The notes: a model not told the origin generated them from the sequence alone. A stretch of 17,534 nt of DNA from Gymnopus androsaceus JB14 (GCA_009733575.1 ML769483.1:183000-200533); one strand, 5' to 3'; shown: positions 1 through 8,145, counted from the stretch's first letter. Made by a program: numbers and translations.

Positions 1-215
1 ACAAGGAATATCATGATTGGGATTAGAAGACAGCCTAAGTTCAAAGAGTTTGTCCGGATGTTGGTGGACAGGAATCGCACAGATTCTTTGATGCGATTAA
101 TCTGAATGGAACAAATCATCAATTGACACGTTACGTTTCCTTCGAATTGTTGCCCTATGAGATTTGTTCTTCGTGTCGCGTGAGTCAGAGATATTAGTAG
201 CATGCAGCTGAAAGT
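1..215 (+). pseudogene. Third, degenerate Spt5-like gene fragment
   Basis: This stretch aligns, with many substitutions and small indels, to the interior of the Spt5-like gene at about 2829-2970 (copy A) and 11719-11860 (copy B). Shared blocks include ggaacaaatcatcaattgac, a gtccggatgtt..gaggacagg-like block and ccctatgagatt. A short match to the later tgaaagtcat block follows at 208-217. The frame is broken by stops and indels, so it is a relic. It ends abruptly where the SP/TP-rich region of copy A begins (about 217-230), so the junction is a rearrangement breakpoint. It is clearly older or faster-decayed than copies A and B, which are nearly identical to each other there. Confidence 0.7.
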
Positions 216-658
216 CATAGTAGAAGACCATTCGAAATCATCAGCTTTGCTTCCCTCCTGGACAAACGCCTACCGCAGCCCATCGCATGAGATTGCGGAG
301 GAATGGTCTTTGAGTGCTCCTACACCTGCAGGAGGTACACCTACTCAATCACCTTCTCGCTCGCAAACGCCTCCCATTCCGCTCTCACCATGGCATGACA
401 GTGCCCCCACACCTGTTGCAGGCCCAACTCCTACTCAACACTCGCGTTCCCTCTCACAAGCACCTCCAAGTTTGTTATTATCGGATGAATGGCTTGGTGG
501 AGCTGCTGGAGGAGTCACAACTCCCGTGTGTCGTTCACTTTCTCCCTTACAATGCCACCTCTTGCTCCTCTTCCTCTCTTTTTGCCTGAAACAGATGGCG
601 ACTCTCCTGCACCATCAAACGATATCAACGTTGGCGAAACAGATAAACTTTCTGATTG

Positions 659-714
659 GCAAGTCACTATTTTCTATTATCAGCTGTAAAGGTCTTACGG
701 AGTTTTTTTTTTAG
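659..714 (+). other. Likely GC-AG intron (copy A)
   Basis: The donor reads attg|GCAAGT and the acceptor ttttag, 56 nt, with gtcttacgg as a possible branch site. The neighbouring GT donor (663) would place a TAA stop directly after the acceptor, whereas the GC donor joins the two open frames. The same arrangement is at 9577-9628 in copy B. Confidence 0.5.
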
Positions 715-902
715 TAATTACCGCATTTTGCAAGGGTGGCGAATTGCGCAGAGGATGCTTACGCCACTTTGTTCGCTTCCCGACGCACGAATAGAGCTCC
801 AGAAAGTGTTTGGCAATGACTACGAGAACAATGTTTGGCTATGTGTTGCAAAATCAATGACATGGATCCCGATGAATGGGATGAGCGGACAAGCGAGATT
901 GC

Positions 903-1020
903 GAAGGAACTCGAAGCGGAGATGGGTTTGGTTGAGGACAGCGCAATGACAAGCGAGACTGTGAAGGAACTCGAAGCAAAGATGGGCTTGGTTGAGGATG
1001 CCGCAATGATAAGCTGTGGA
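903..1020 (+). repeat. 60-nt coding tandem repeat, two units (copy A)
   Basis: Two adjacent 60-nt units encode 20-residue repeats of the form TSE..KELEA.MGLVED.AM, glutamate-rich and probably helical. Copy B has the same pair at about 9804-9923. They sit between the SP/TP-rich part and the NGN-like domain. Confidence 0.75.
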
Positions 1021-1173
1021 CGAACATCGACCTACCGATAAACGACGAGGAAGAAGAGGTAGAGATGGAAGAGGAGCACACATCAGAACAGAAACTTCTG
1101 GCAGCCTGGATAGCGAGTAACTACAGCGGGACTACCACCCAAGATTACCAGATTTTTCGCTATACGGTGCATG

Positions 1174-1228
1174 GTAAGCGCATTTTTATATCTATTTCAT
1201 AATTTGACTGGTCTGACTTGCATTGAAG
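1174..1228 (+). other. GT-AG intron (copy A), just inside the NGN-like domain
   Basis: Donor gtaagc, branch-like tctgactt, acceptor ttgaag; 55 nt. It is base-for-base the same as 10084-10138 in copy B. Removing it joins ...YQIFAIRCM to RGSETEAVEKI, the usual start of an NGN-like fold. Its retention shows that the duplicates came from DNA, not mRNA. Confidence 0.75.
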
Positions 1229-1595
1229 CGCGGTAGCGAAACCGAGGCCGTTGAAAAGATATGGGCTGATTTTCGAAGCTAATAAAATTCATCCCAGTGT
1301 CCTTCGAGGTGCATTCAAGTCACGCTATCCGAGATCGGGATATATATATATTCAAGCACATAGCATGCTACCCAAAAACACCAAGCTCGCTGCTTATTTG
1401 CGAACTGTGCCAGGGCTTATCTATCGTAGATTCTTCAAACTACAGGTACCCCAACGAAAACGCATGGTCGCAAAAGAGTCAAAAAGTTAAGCGTCAACCA
1501 CTGCCGGCGTGGAGTCGAACGATCTATCATGCCCATCTGTCTGCGCGTTGAAGACATCCGTTTTAATCGTGAGGGTGTAGAAACTGCGTATCAAG

Positions 1596-4094
1596 GTGAT
1601 GTTGACGATGACCTCGAGCCCTCGACTGTTCGTGAACGCATGCTTATCCCAAATACATGGGTTATCATCAAATACGGTCCGTATAGAGGCGACTTTGGTA
1701 TTATCGTACAGGACGACTATGGTGAAACCGAACTCTTCCGTCCACGCCCTATTGCAAGTCATCCCTCGAATCAAGTTTCCAGGTTCACGGACGCGTCCTC
1801 CCAAAGCTCCTATCCCTGTTGACTTCAATTTTTCACCTCCCATCGCCTGGCAGTCCTTCATTGCCTCCGAACAGGTCACAGTATCATGTATCGAAAAAGG
1901 GTGTACTGATGCATGGAATTGTGACCATGAAGAACACTGGATGAAGCGATATGTATTATTCAACCAGACAATCCGGGGAGGCTTTGTTTTGATGAAGGTA
2001 AAACTCTACGACCTGGACGTGGCACTCCAAGTGCCAGATGATGAGCTTGCGGTTTTCGAGATGATAGCAGATGGTGACCCTCTCGGGAACGTTCCTCCTC
2101 CCACTTCTTGGACCTTTCAAGAAAAGGAAACTGTTATCCTGACGCGCAACTCTAATGTCCCAGCAGCATTACCAGATACTCAGCGTAATTCGGAACTAGG
2201 GAATCTTCCAGACGGAACAGAGGGCGTGATTGAAAAAGTCTGCAACCTGGTATGCGAGGTTGCCTTTTTGTACCAGGGGCAAGGGCTTGGCATCTGGTCA
2301 GTAGCCCAGCGCAACCTGGTGAAAAAGCTAGCTTCGGGCCAAACAGTCAGAGTAGCTCCAGGGATTCGTCCCTTCAAGGAACGGAGATGGATTCAAACCG
2401 GAGATTGGGGTGTGTATACTATGAAGGAGACACAGCTAGAATTTGCCAATAGAATGGGACTCGTCACCAGTGTCTTCATGCATCCGTTACATGGGCCCAG
2501 CGTCAGTGTATGGATCCAAGACCTCTCGATCATCGTTACGCTTAATCCGAATAGCTTGGTCGATATCACACTTGAACAAAGTCTCTCATCCAGCATCTCC
2601 TCCCATCCGTTTTCCATTCGTGACAAGTCTCTCGTACCCTCGGACATTACCATATGTGATATCCGCGACATTTCCGTCATTCAACGCACTCAATCGCTAC
2701 GGGAAGACAAGGCTAAAAACCTTGAGATTCTTAATCCCGAAGAGTATTTTGCGCGACAGGGATCCAGAAAATCTGGTCGTTTGCCATGGCTGGGAGTGAG
2801 AGTATTTGTCTCTCAGGAGGAGAGGCAAGATCGTGTGGGATGGACAGGCCAAGTCAAAGAGGTTGTCCCGGATGTTGAGGACAGGTCGAAATTCTTTGTG
2901 CTTATCGAATGGAACAAATCATCAATTGACAGCGGTCCGTTCTTCGATTGGTGCCCCTATGAGATTGTCCGCCGTTCGGATAATCTAGGCCTACTGCACG
3001 AATTCACTCCGTATACTGGGAATTCACCTTGGAAGGGATTTAGGGTGAAAGTCATCAAGAAGGGCGTTTACAAAGATCGGGAAGCATGGGTGCTCGACTC
3101 AAGAACCGACCCTGTTTTGGATCGTGATACAGTCAGCGGGATGTCGGTTCACCTGTACTTCGAGGACGGCATGATGGTACAAGAAAATCGCACAGCGTGG
3201 ATCGATTATGATTCCATCCACCGCTCTGACATCAAGCCCATGCGATTTCTCCATGAGTCTGCACTCACAGGCAAAGGCTCTAAATCGTACTACATATTCA
3301 AACTCGGCTACAAACCCACCTACACACCACAGGAGATTAAGGCATTTCAACGTCCAGCGATAGCATTCCAAACTTCACAAACGTCAGCGATGCTTCACCC
3401 GGAGCCAAATAACGAAGTGATTTTGCCTATGCCACCTTCCCCATATTTTAACTTTGTGGCGCCTTGGGAGAGTGGTGCACCTGCGCCTGAGGTATCAGAA
3501 ACCTTTTGGTTGTTAGATTGTCGTATCTGGGACACTCTGGGGAACCGCGAAATTGATGTTGCTCGCGCAGATCAAATGGGCGATTTGCGTCTCTCAGTCC
3601 AACACCTTGGCAGTGGTGCTATCTCGCTTCAATCTCACGTAACTCGCGTGGGTGGTAGTAAACACGACCATGATTTCAGCATCATCCACCCTGGTATCAT
3701 CTCCCGGACTCCATGGAGTCGCAACATTAAGAGGTCTACTACAGCCAGTGGGTTGTTTATTATATGTGATCTAGAACCACATGTTGGTAAGCTTGCCCGG
3801 CGCGTGAGGGTCAACACATGGGATAACGAGAAAGAAGACCGATGGTTGTTGCAATTCGTCAGTTGGAGACAAGCAGCGATGGGCATGGATCACACGGAAA
3901 CGATTGCAGACAGACAGATTACAACGACAAAAGATCATTTTGTCTTGGTGCATGAAAATATCTCCACTCTCAATAGAGCGAACGCAATGATGTGTCCGTT
4001 AAGGACAAAGGAATGGGCTCCTACGAATGGATACAAGGTGGTAAATGGTCAAGTCGTGAATCTAAAACCAAACAGTAAATTGAAAAAGCCATGA
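1596..4094 (+). CDS. Spt5-like KOW-type protein, open C-terminal part of copy A (832 codons)
   Basis: Long open frame ending KLKKP then TGA. The first ~45 codons are probably a wrong frame: the family frame enters at about 1732, after an extra A in gaactc, giving SSVHALLQVIPRIKFPG. The rest resembles an Spt5-like protein with several KOW-like beta-rich blocks: LPDGTEGVIEKVCNLVCEVA (about residues 209-228), KGFRVKVIKKGVYKDREAWV (about 481-500) and VGKLARRVRVNT near the C-terminus. True Spt5 (with Spt4) is a nuclear elongation factor that binds RNA polymerase II; NGN and KOW domains contact polymerase and nucleic acid. I infer a diverged paralogue, since spacing and sequence are far from a canonical Spt5 and no C-terminal CTR is seen. 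Copy B keeps the same region with two frameshifts. Whether it is expressed is unknown. Confidence 0.6.
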   Translation: MMLTMTSSPRLFVNACLSQIHGLSSNTVRIEATLVLSYRTTMVKPNSSVHALLQVIPRIKFPGSRTRPPKAPIPVDFNFSPPIAWQSFIASEQVTVSCIEKGCTDAWNCDHEEHWMKRYVLFNQTIRGGFVLMKVKLYDLDVALQVPDDELAVFEMIADGDPLGNVPPPTSWTFQEKETVILTRNSNVPAALPDTQRNSELGNLPDGTEGVIEKVCNLVCEVAFLYQGQGLGIWSVAQRNLVKKLASGQTVRVAPGIRPFKERRWIQTGDWGVYTMKETQLEFANRMGLVTSVFMHPLHGPSVSVWIQDLSIIVTLNPNSLVDITLEQSLSSSISSHPFSIRDKSLVPSDITICDIRDISVIQRTQSLREDKAKNLEILNPEEYFARQGSRKSGRLPWLGVRVFVSQEERQDRVGWTGQVKEVVPDVEDRSKFFVLIEWNKSSIDSGPFFDWCPYEIVRRSDNLGLLHEFTPYTGNSPWKGFRVKVIKKGVYKDREAWVLDSRTDPVLDRDTVSGMSVHLYFEDGMMVQENRTAWIDYDSIHRSDIKPMRFLHESALTGKGSKSYYIFKLGYKPTYTPQEIKAFQRPAIAFQTSQTSAMLHPEPNNEVILPMPPSPYFNFVAPWESGAPAPEVSETFWLLDCRIWDTLGNREIDVARADQMGDLRLSVQHLGSGAISLQSHVTRVGGSKHDHDFSIIHPGIISRTPWSRNIKRSTTASGLFIICDLEPHVGKLARRVRVNTWDNEKEDRWLLQFVSWRQAAMGMDHTETIADRQITTTKDHFVLVHENISTLNRANAMMCPLRTKEWAPTNGYKVVNGQVVNLKPNSKLKKP

Positions 4095-4282
4095 TATTTC
4101 CTGGTTACTTACAATATGTATTCCGTAGTAGTTTTTTTTTTGCTGGCTTCTTTCATAATTAAAATGACGATGCAGACGATGAAAAGGATATGACTGAGAT
4201 TACGGCGCCGTTACTGAGACAAATCGTTACCATTTTCGAACATACCAATGTGGACTTTGTTTGTCTTTATGTATGTAGACAT
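4095..4282 (+). other. Downstream flank with a coding-like remnant (about 4164-4282)
   Basis: After the stop comes a T-run (4132-4141) and then an open stretch reading DDADDEKDMTEITAPLLRQI followed by VTIFEHTNVDFV. It is conserved in copy B (13051-13150), where the only changes near it are transitions and a small indel. I do not recognise the family. In copy A the frame runs into the transposon. It may be an exon of a further broken gene or the far 3' end of the Spt5-like gene. Confidence 0.35.
4275..4282 (+). repeat. Target-site duplication, left (gtagacat)
   Basis: The octamer gtagacat stands directly before the element at 4275-4282 and again directly after it at 4851-4858. Copy B carries it once, in the uninterrupted sequence at about 13157-13164. 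Confidence 0.9.
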
Positions 4283-4850
4283 TAGGGCATGTCACCGTCC
4301 TGTAAACGGTCACAGCCGTCAAAAATACGGGCGTAACCATAACAAAATATTCAGAAACGGTACGGTAGTCCCCGTAACCGTCCCATATACAGTATACGGT
4401 TTCCCACGCCTTTAATACCTTTGAAGGTGAAATATTTGATGCAATGACTTACTTGAGGGTATTGTAAGCTAACTAGATGTGCATACACCCTTTCAACGTG
4501 CTGTAGAAACCTTAAAATGGTCATTAAACACTCATTTTACACTCAGGAGGTGATCCCGGAATATTTTCACACGCCTCTGGAGATTCAAACTATAAAGAGC
4601 AAGCCCTTTTGTAAATTAAAAACTTATTTTATGCCATGATATAGTACAATAGACCTTCATGTGGAAAGTCCATGCAAAATTTTTACAAAAAACCTATTCC
4701 ATACTGATATTTTCTAACACCCGTAATTACAACCGTAACGGGCAAAACGGGATGGCAAATTACGGTCCCAGAAAATCCAAGACGGGACGGGCACGGTCCC
4801 AATACGACCGTCCCGTCGACCGTCACAGACGGTTACGGTGGCATGCCCTA
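4283..4850. mobile_element. hAT-like non-autonomous transposon (MITE-like), 568 bp
   Basis: Terminal inverted repeats tagggcatgtcaccgt (left) and tagggcatgccaccgt (right, read inward) differ at one base. The element is flanked by an 8-bp target duplication, gtagacat, and the duplicate segment shows the empty site. About 13 copies of ACGGT/ACCGT crowd into the two ends (about 4283-4400 and 4720-4850), including AAACGG-type motifs, like the subterminal transposase sites of hAT elements. No transposase is encoded; the short open frame at 4659-4874 runs across the right end and is not a gene. The 8-bp duplication and TAGGG-type end fit hAT best; KDZ-type elements also make 8-bp duplications and cannot be excluded. 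It arrived after the segment was duplicated. Confidence 0.88.
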
Positions 4851-4858
4851 GTAGACAT

Positions 4859-5184
4859 GCCCTCCAGGTTCTAATACCAATGGGCATTGTCTAGGTTGTA
4901 TTTTGGGGATTTGTTCAAAGGGAACGCAACTTTTATTTGTCATGGTTGTGGACACCAGTGGCTCAAAGTCCGAAATCACTGAGAATGGGAAGTGTCAAAT
5001 AGAAGAAAAAAATGTGAATGCGATACTGTTGTATTAATATGTAAGGTGTAAGTAGATATAATAAAAGGCAGGCTGGCTACCAGAGAGGCAAGCCACACTC
5101 CCACATCACATGTGAACACAACCGAATACTGAAAGATCCACACACTACAGCATATCGGAGGAGTGGTCCAAAGAACGGATATGG
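4859..5184. other. Non-coding flank between transposon and transportin remnant (copy A)
   Basis: No gene is supported. The stretch at about 4890-4967 is absent from copy B and includes a short frame reading NATFICHGCGHQWLKV, which looks like half of a zinc ribbon (CxxCGHxW) but stops at once. A TATA-like tataataaaagg lies at 5057-5068 (copy B 13289-13300). The rest is AT-rich sequence shared with copy B at about 13165-13416. Confidence 0.4.
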
Positions 5185-5390
5185 TCAGATAAGACCAGTC
5201 CTGCCTATTGACACAGCCGCATTCTCATGCAAGCTGAGAGGATTCAAAGCACAAAGACAAGATCTAGAATACACATACCTCATCCATATCCATATCGTAA
5301 CATCCAACTGACCACGTCGCGTTGTTCGAAGCGCTGACGAATTCAACTTTCGGCTCCGCGTCAAGTTGTAAGATAAACTCGGCCACCAAT

Positions 5391-5904
5391 CGTTTGAGGT
5401 TCGAACCCGTTCAAGGGTGTTTAGCCAGTGAACCAACCCAAAGGGCCGTTTTATTGCAAGAGAGGCGTACGGTGAGGTGCATGTAAGAAAAGAGAGAGAG
5501 AGAGGTACCAACAAGACCGAAGCTAGTGCTAAGTATACACAGGGAGGGAGACTCAGATATAGTGATAGCGAGGGGTGGGCAATCGACGAGACGTATCTAG
5601 TACGATCGGTGAGGGGAAAAAAGAGAGAAAGGATGGGTACCAGGTATAGAGTTTACAGTAGATATATTGTACAGTGAACGACATGTACATGCGAATCAAC
5701 GGAGAGAACAAGGGAGATTAAGTAATAGCAACTTGTTCGAGTCTGAGAGGACTAGAAGTGCAACAGCTAAGTGGCCGTTCTACTCGCCCTCGGGAGGGTG
5801 TGGTGAATTTCTGGAAGTAGGAATGGCCTTAGCGAGGTGCAAGGAGGATTACTGAGAACTAAACTCACTTTACTCATTAGCCTTGCGTAAACCCTCGTTT
5901 AAGC
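5391..5904. mobile_element. Insertion inside the transportin remnant (copy A), unclassified
   Basis: This 514-bp block interrupts the transportin reading between SYMPGII and AEFILQLD. The pentamer ccaat flanks it on both sides (5386-5390 and 5905-5909), a candidate target duplication. It has no coding capacity I can support. Inside are a GA microsatellite (about 5490-5504), a caataaa-like signal on the minus strand and TATA-like tatatattg. The ends do not read TG..CA and there is no clear inverted repeat, so neither a solo LTR nor a TIR element is established. The same insertion sits at 13617-14118, so it predates the duplication. Confidence 0.5.
5490..5504. repeat. GA microsatellite
   Basis: A short run of alternating GA, matched in copy B at about 13716-13731. 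Confidence 0.8.
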
Positions 5905-6225
5905 CCAATGATTCCGGGCATGTAACTAGCAGTCCAGGTCGTGGATTGTCGAACAGGTGCCTGGGGATGTTTGAAGCAAATTGTAAGTAGTGTCAGTAGA
6001 TTCGGTTGACTCTGCCAGAGGTCATGAGAGGCTTGAACGCCATGTTGAGTGAGACCTGATAGTAGATCCAGGGCAACAAGTAGGAAAGACTTGTCCGGTT
6101 CATCAAGATCGGGACTTTGCTGGAATTGTTGATACTGTATGAATGATGGAGCAGCATCTTTCAAAGAATGGAGGTGCGTATAGTAGGAAAGAATGGCCCA
6201 TTGCAATGGTAACCAAAGCGAAACA

Positions 6226-6275
6226 CTACGGAAAGGATCAGAGAGAACCCTCAATTAGCGAAAGTACTAACATAC
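6226..6275 (-). other. Retained GT-AG intron of the transportin remnant (copy A)
   Basis: On the minus strand the donor is GTATGTTAG, a GCTAATTG branch-like site follows, and the acceptor is CCGTAG; 50 nt. Copy B has the same intron at 14446-14495 with acceptor CCATAG, itself a CpG-to-CpA change. Confidence 0.65.
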
Positions 6276-6500
6276 CTCAAGTCGCCTCAAGTGGTGTAGA
6301 AATACTTTTGAAAAAGCATTACTAGAGTAGTCGAAGAACCAGACAACGAAAAGCTTACCTTGGCCTCCGAATGCACCCAGACTAATAAATCGAGACATTC
6401 GTCCATCCATCCAAAACGCTGGCTGGAATGCAAGATCGTGGTTTCAAATGCTGCGAGAACATTCTCGAACCCAAGAATGTTCTGGACCCAACATAGGCAG

Positions 6501-6560
6501 AGGTTTACCTTGCACTCGAGTTGCACACCGACGGCTCGTCGAGCGCAAATGGTGATAAGA
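6501..6560. repeat. 60-bp repeat, unit 1 (copy A)
   Basis: Begins aggtttacct and ends ggtgataaga; it recurs at 6786-6845 with about five differences. The same pair is in copy B at 14721-14780 and 14999-15058. Spacing of the units is about 280 bp. Function unknown. Confidence 0.8.
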
Positions 6561-6785
6561 AAACAGAATACACCGCATGCACCGTGCGTTAAAACTAGTA
6601 TAAATACCAGATTTGCCGATGGCCATGTTATGCTGTTGCACCACTGGTGAATAACGACGCGGTCAACCCCTCCAAAAGATTTTCAGTGTAATCCAGATTC
6701 CAATAGTCTAAGTTCGCCCCGTATCCAGATTGCACACTTACGGCTCATTGGATACATCATGGGCAAAGGAAGAGGTAGAGAGGAG

Positions 6786-6845
6786 AGGTTTACCCTGCGC
6801 TCGAGTTGCACACCGACAGCTCGTCGAGCGCAAATGGTGGTAAGA
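6786..6845. repeat. 60-bp repeat, unit 2 (copy A)
   Basis: Second unit of the pair begun at 6501, also containing gagttgcacaccgac and gctcgtcgagcgcaaatggt. Confidence 0.8.
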
Positions 6846-6898
6846 TTCTAAGAAGAGACTGTGAGTCGTGACATCTGGCGTCCTTGACCGGGCCGCTA

Positions 6899-8145
6899 CC
6901 CGATCATAGCGCCGCGTGCGGATATAACGCGCGGAGTAGGGAGCTGGTGCAAAAATTCCCGTATCCGAAGGGAGGTCTAGTTCAAGCGGTATCAGTGCGT
7001 TTTGTTTTTCCTAGCGGCTCAGCAATAGCTGATGTCTGGTAGGCACTGACACTGAGTAACTATTATTATATTGCAATGGCAGTGTCCAGCTCACAGCAAT
7101 GCTCCGACGTTATCATACATCGGAAACAACGCCCTCTGGCCCCAACAACCCCTGCATGTCATTCCGCTAGACGCACTGGCAGTGGTACTACTGCTCCTAA
7201 AAGTACCTTCAACAAAGACAAAGACCCCTATTGAGGATTTTGGCCTAGGTTCACCTGGTTCTGATAGTAATAGTAGCATTAGTGGAAGTCATTGACATAA
7301 GGCCGGGCTCAATGATCTTAGACTCAGTTATATCTGGATAGCTCTTCGAGGAGTTAACATAGCCACTATACATGTTCCTGTTGGTTCAAGACGACGGTCG
7401 TTAGCTACAGGAGATGATAAATCGTGCAATTGCCCCTTGTCTTACCGGCGTCGAAGGAGGATAATGATACGGAACACACTTAGGATATGCGGGTATCGAT
7501 TTTGTTTTTCCGAGAGACACCAACGCTAGCTTTCAATTTCCGGACGAGGTTTAGGAGCTCTTCCTCTTCATGCTGTTTGTACTAGCTGGGAGAAGGCGTA
7601 TTGCTGTTCGCCGATATCGTTTTTCGGTAACACGGGAGTTTCTTGAGGACGCTTATACGAGTGCATTTAACTACGTAGGGCACTGACCCGCATCGAAGAG
7701 CCGGTTAGCGCGAATACTGTATTGGATCCGGGGGACAAAGGGACTTTGAAGAGGGAATCAATCTTGAGCTTCAAACATATGACTGGATTGAAGTATTGGG
7801 GAATAGGTTGGGACTCATGCGGCGGGAGAGGTTCATTGACGCGCCATTGATCCTCCTCTTCCTGCCTATCGCGACTTCGTCAGCAATTCTTCAAATTTAG
7901 AGCATATCTAAGGAACGCCAAATCGATGGATCGCTGAGCGAAACGCAATCTGGATTTACGAAGGTATCTTTGCTAAAAGTGTGTCAAGCAGAATCGTATC
8001 GCTCAGGAGCTCTGCGACGTCCCATTTCGTCAATCTCACCGTCGACATTGTGGTTAAAGGCTTCCTCCAGCTCAGGAACATCCATCAAATTCTGTTAAAA
8101 GGCATTAGCGCGTCTTTGCCAGTACTAGTGCGCACGTTAGCTGAC
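6899..8145. other. Unique spacer between the duplicated segments
   Basis: No convincing gene. An open stretch at 7071-7295 on + ends IEDFGLGSPGSDSNSSISGS and has a low-complexity look like the N-terminus of a retroelement Gag, and cggtatcagtgc (6987-6998) resembles an initiator-tRNA primer site, but no protease, RT or integrase follows. Short frames such as 7981-8163 show no family resemblance. Two partly similar strings containing ttttgttttttcc-like runs occur near 7000 and 7505. The stretch is probably decayed repeat DNA. Confidence 0.35.

Larger units (their letters stand above)
224..1743 (+). pseudogene. Spt5-like gene copy A, 5'-truncated and frameshifted N-terminal part (SP/TP-rich region, tandem repeat, NGN-like domain)
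   Basis: The first exons are missing; homology to copy B starts inside the SP/TP-rich segment (SAPTPAGGTPTQSPSRSQTP at 313 onward). A likely GC-AG intron (659-714) follows, then an exon with the tandem TSE..KELEA.MGLVED motif (about 901-1020). A GT-AG intron lies at 1174-1228, and then an NGN-like stretch (RGSETEAVEKIWADFEANKI, SGYIYIQAHS) resembling the Spt5 NGN fold. A KOW-like piece (WVIIKYGPYRGDFGIIVQDD) is at about 1658-1717. Against copy B, A has single-base changes that break frame: missing bases near 767 and 836, extra bases near 1015, 1038, 1156, 1276, 1438, 1485 and 1731. No ordinary start is left. Either a decayed gene or sequence errors could explain the indels; the lost 5' end is real. 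Confidence 0.72.
5185..6318 (-). pseudogene. Transportin (karyopherin beta-2, Kap104-type) pseudogene, copy A
   Basis: Reading the minus strand gives, in gene order, LVTIAMGHSF (from about 6210), DEPDKSFLLVALDLLSGL (about 6100-6047), SQPNLLTLLTICFKHPQAPV (about 6020-5960), SYMPGII, then after an insertion LQLDAEPKVEFVSASNNATW (about 5370-5310) and SLHENAAVSIGR (about 5237-5202). These match in order the C-terminal HEAT repeats of transportin, the importin that carries PY-NLS cargo such as hnRNP-type proteins into the nucleus. Introns remain (6226-6275, GTATGTTAG...CCGTAG). It is dead: frameshifts near 6135, a deletion after RQS (present in B as AYVLVGDLA), a 514-bp insertion, about 30 residues missing before SLHENAAV, and a stop at 5185. 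The N-terminal two thirds are absent. Confidence 0.82.
224..6898. repeat. Segmental duplication, copy A
   Basis: Direct-orientation partner of 9142-15113. The left junction lies near 224-231 (common sequence ttcgaaatcatcagctttgc onward) and the right junction near 6898 (common gtgagtcgtgaca...ttgaccgggccgct). Gene order, introns and an internal insertion are shared. Differences are CpG transitions, one-base indels, a transposon present only in A (4283-4850), 78 bp present only in A near 4890-4967, and small deletions in the transportin remnant. Boundaries were read by eye and are good to within about ten bases. Confidence 0.93.
6319..6898. other. Right part of copy A, no gene recognised
   Basis: Several short minus-strand exon-like pieces bounded by splice-like gtaaacc, gtaagct and gtaagtg donors can be drawn, for example around 6361-6424, but I could not place them in transportin or any other family. 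The stretch contains a 60-bp repeat pair (6501-6560, 6786-6845). At the duplication edge is tggcgtccttgaccggg (6875-6891), which resembles an LTR-retrotransposon primer-binding region. Confidence 0.4.

Noticed and set aside
1596..1731. First ~45 codons of the 832-codon frame
   Set aside because: The other frame here (WVIIKYGPYRGDFGIIVQDD) is clearly the family reading, with KOW-like features; the start at 1596 is an accident of a one-base insertion.
4545..4558. caggaggtgatccc, like a bacterial 16S rRNA 3' end
   Set aside because: Short chance match inside a transposon; nothing else ribosomal nearby.
4659..4874. Open frame of 71 codons on +
   Set aside because: It lies inside the transposon and runs over its right end into the target duplication; no protein likeness.
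5397..5408. ggttcgaaccc, like a tRNA or SINE B box
   Set aside because: No acceptor stem, anticodon arm or A box at the right distance, so no tRNA or SINE can be supported.
5391..5904. Insertion called as a solo LTR
   Set aside because: Ends are not TG..CA, and no primer site or polypurine tract adjoins it.
7071..7295. 74-codon open frame in the spacer as a gene
   Set aside because: No homology recognised, no continuation, no splice partners; kept only as a weak Gag-like hint.
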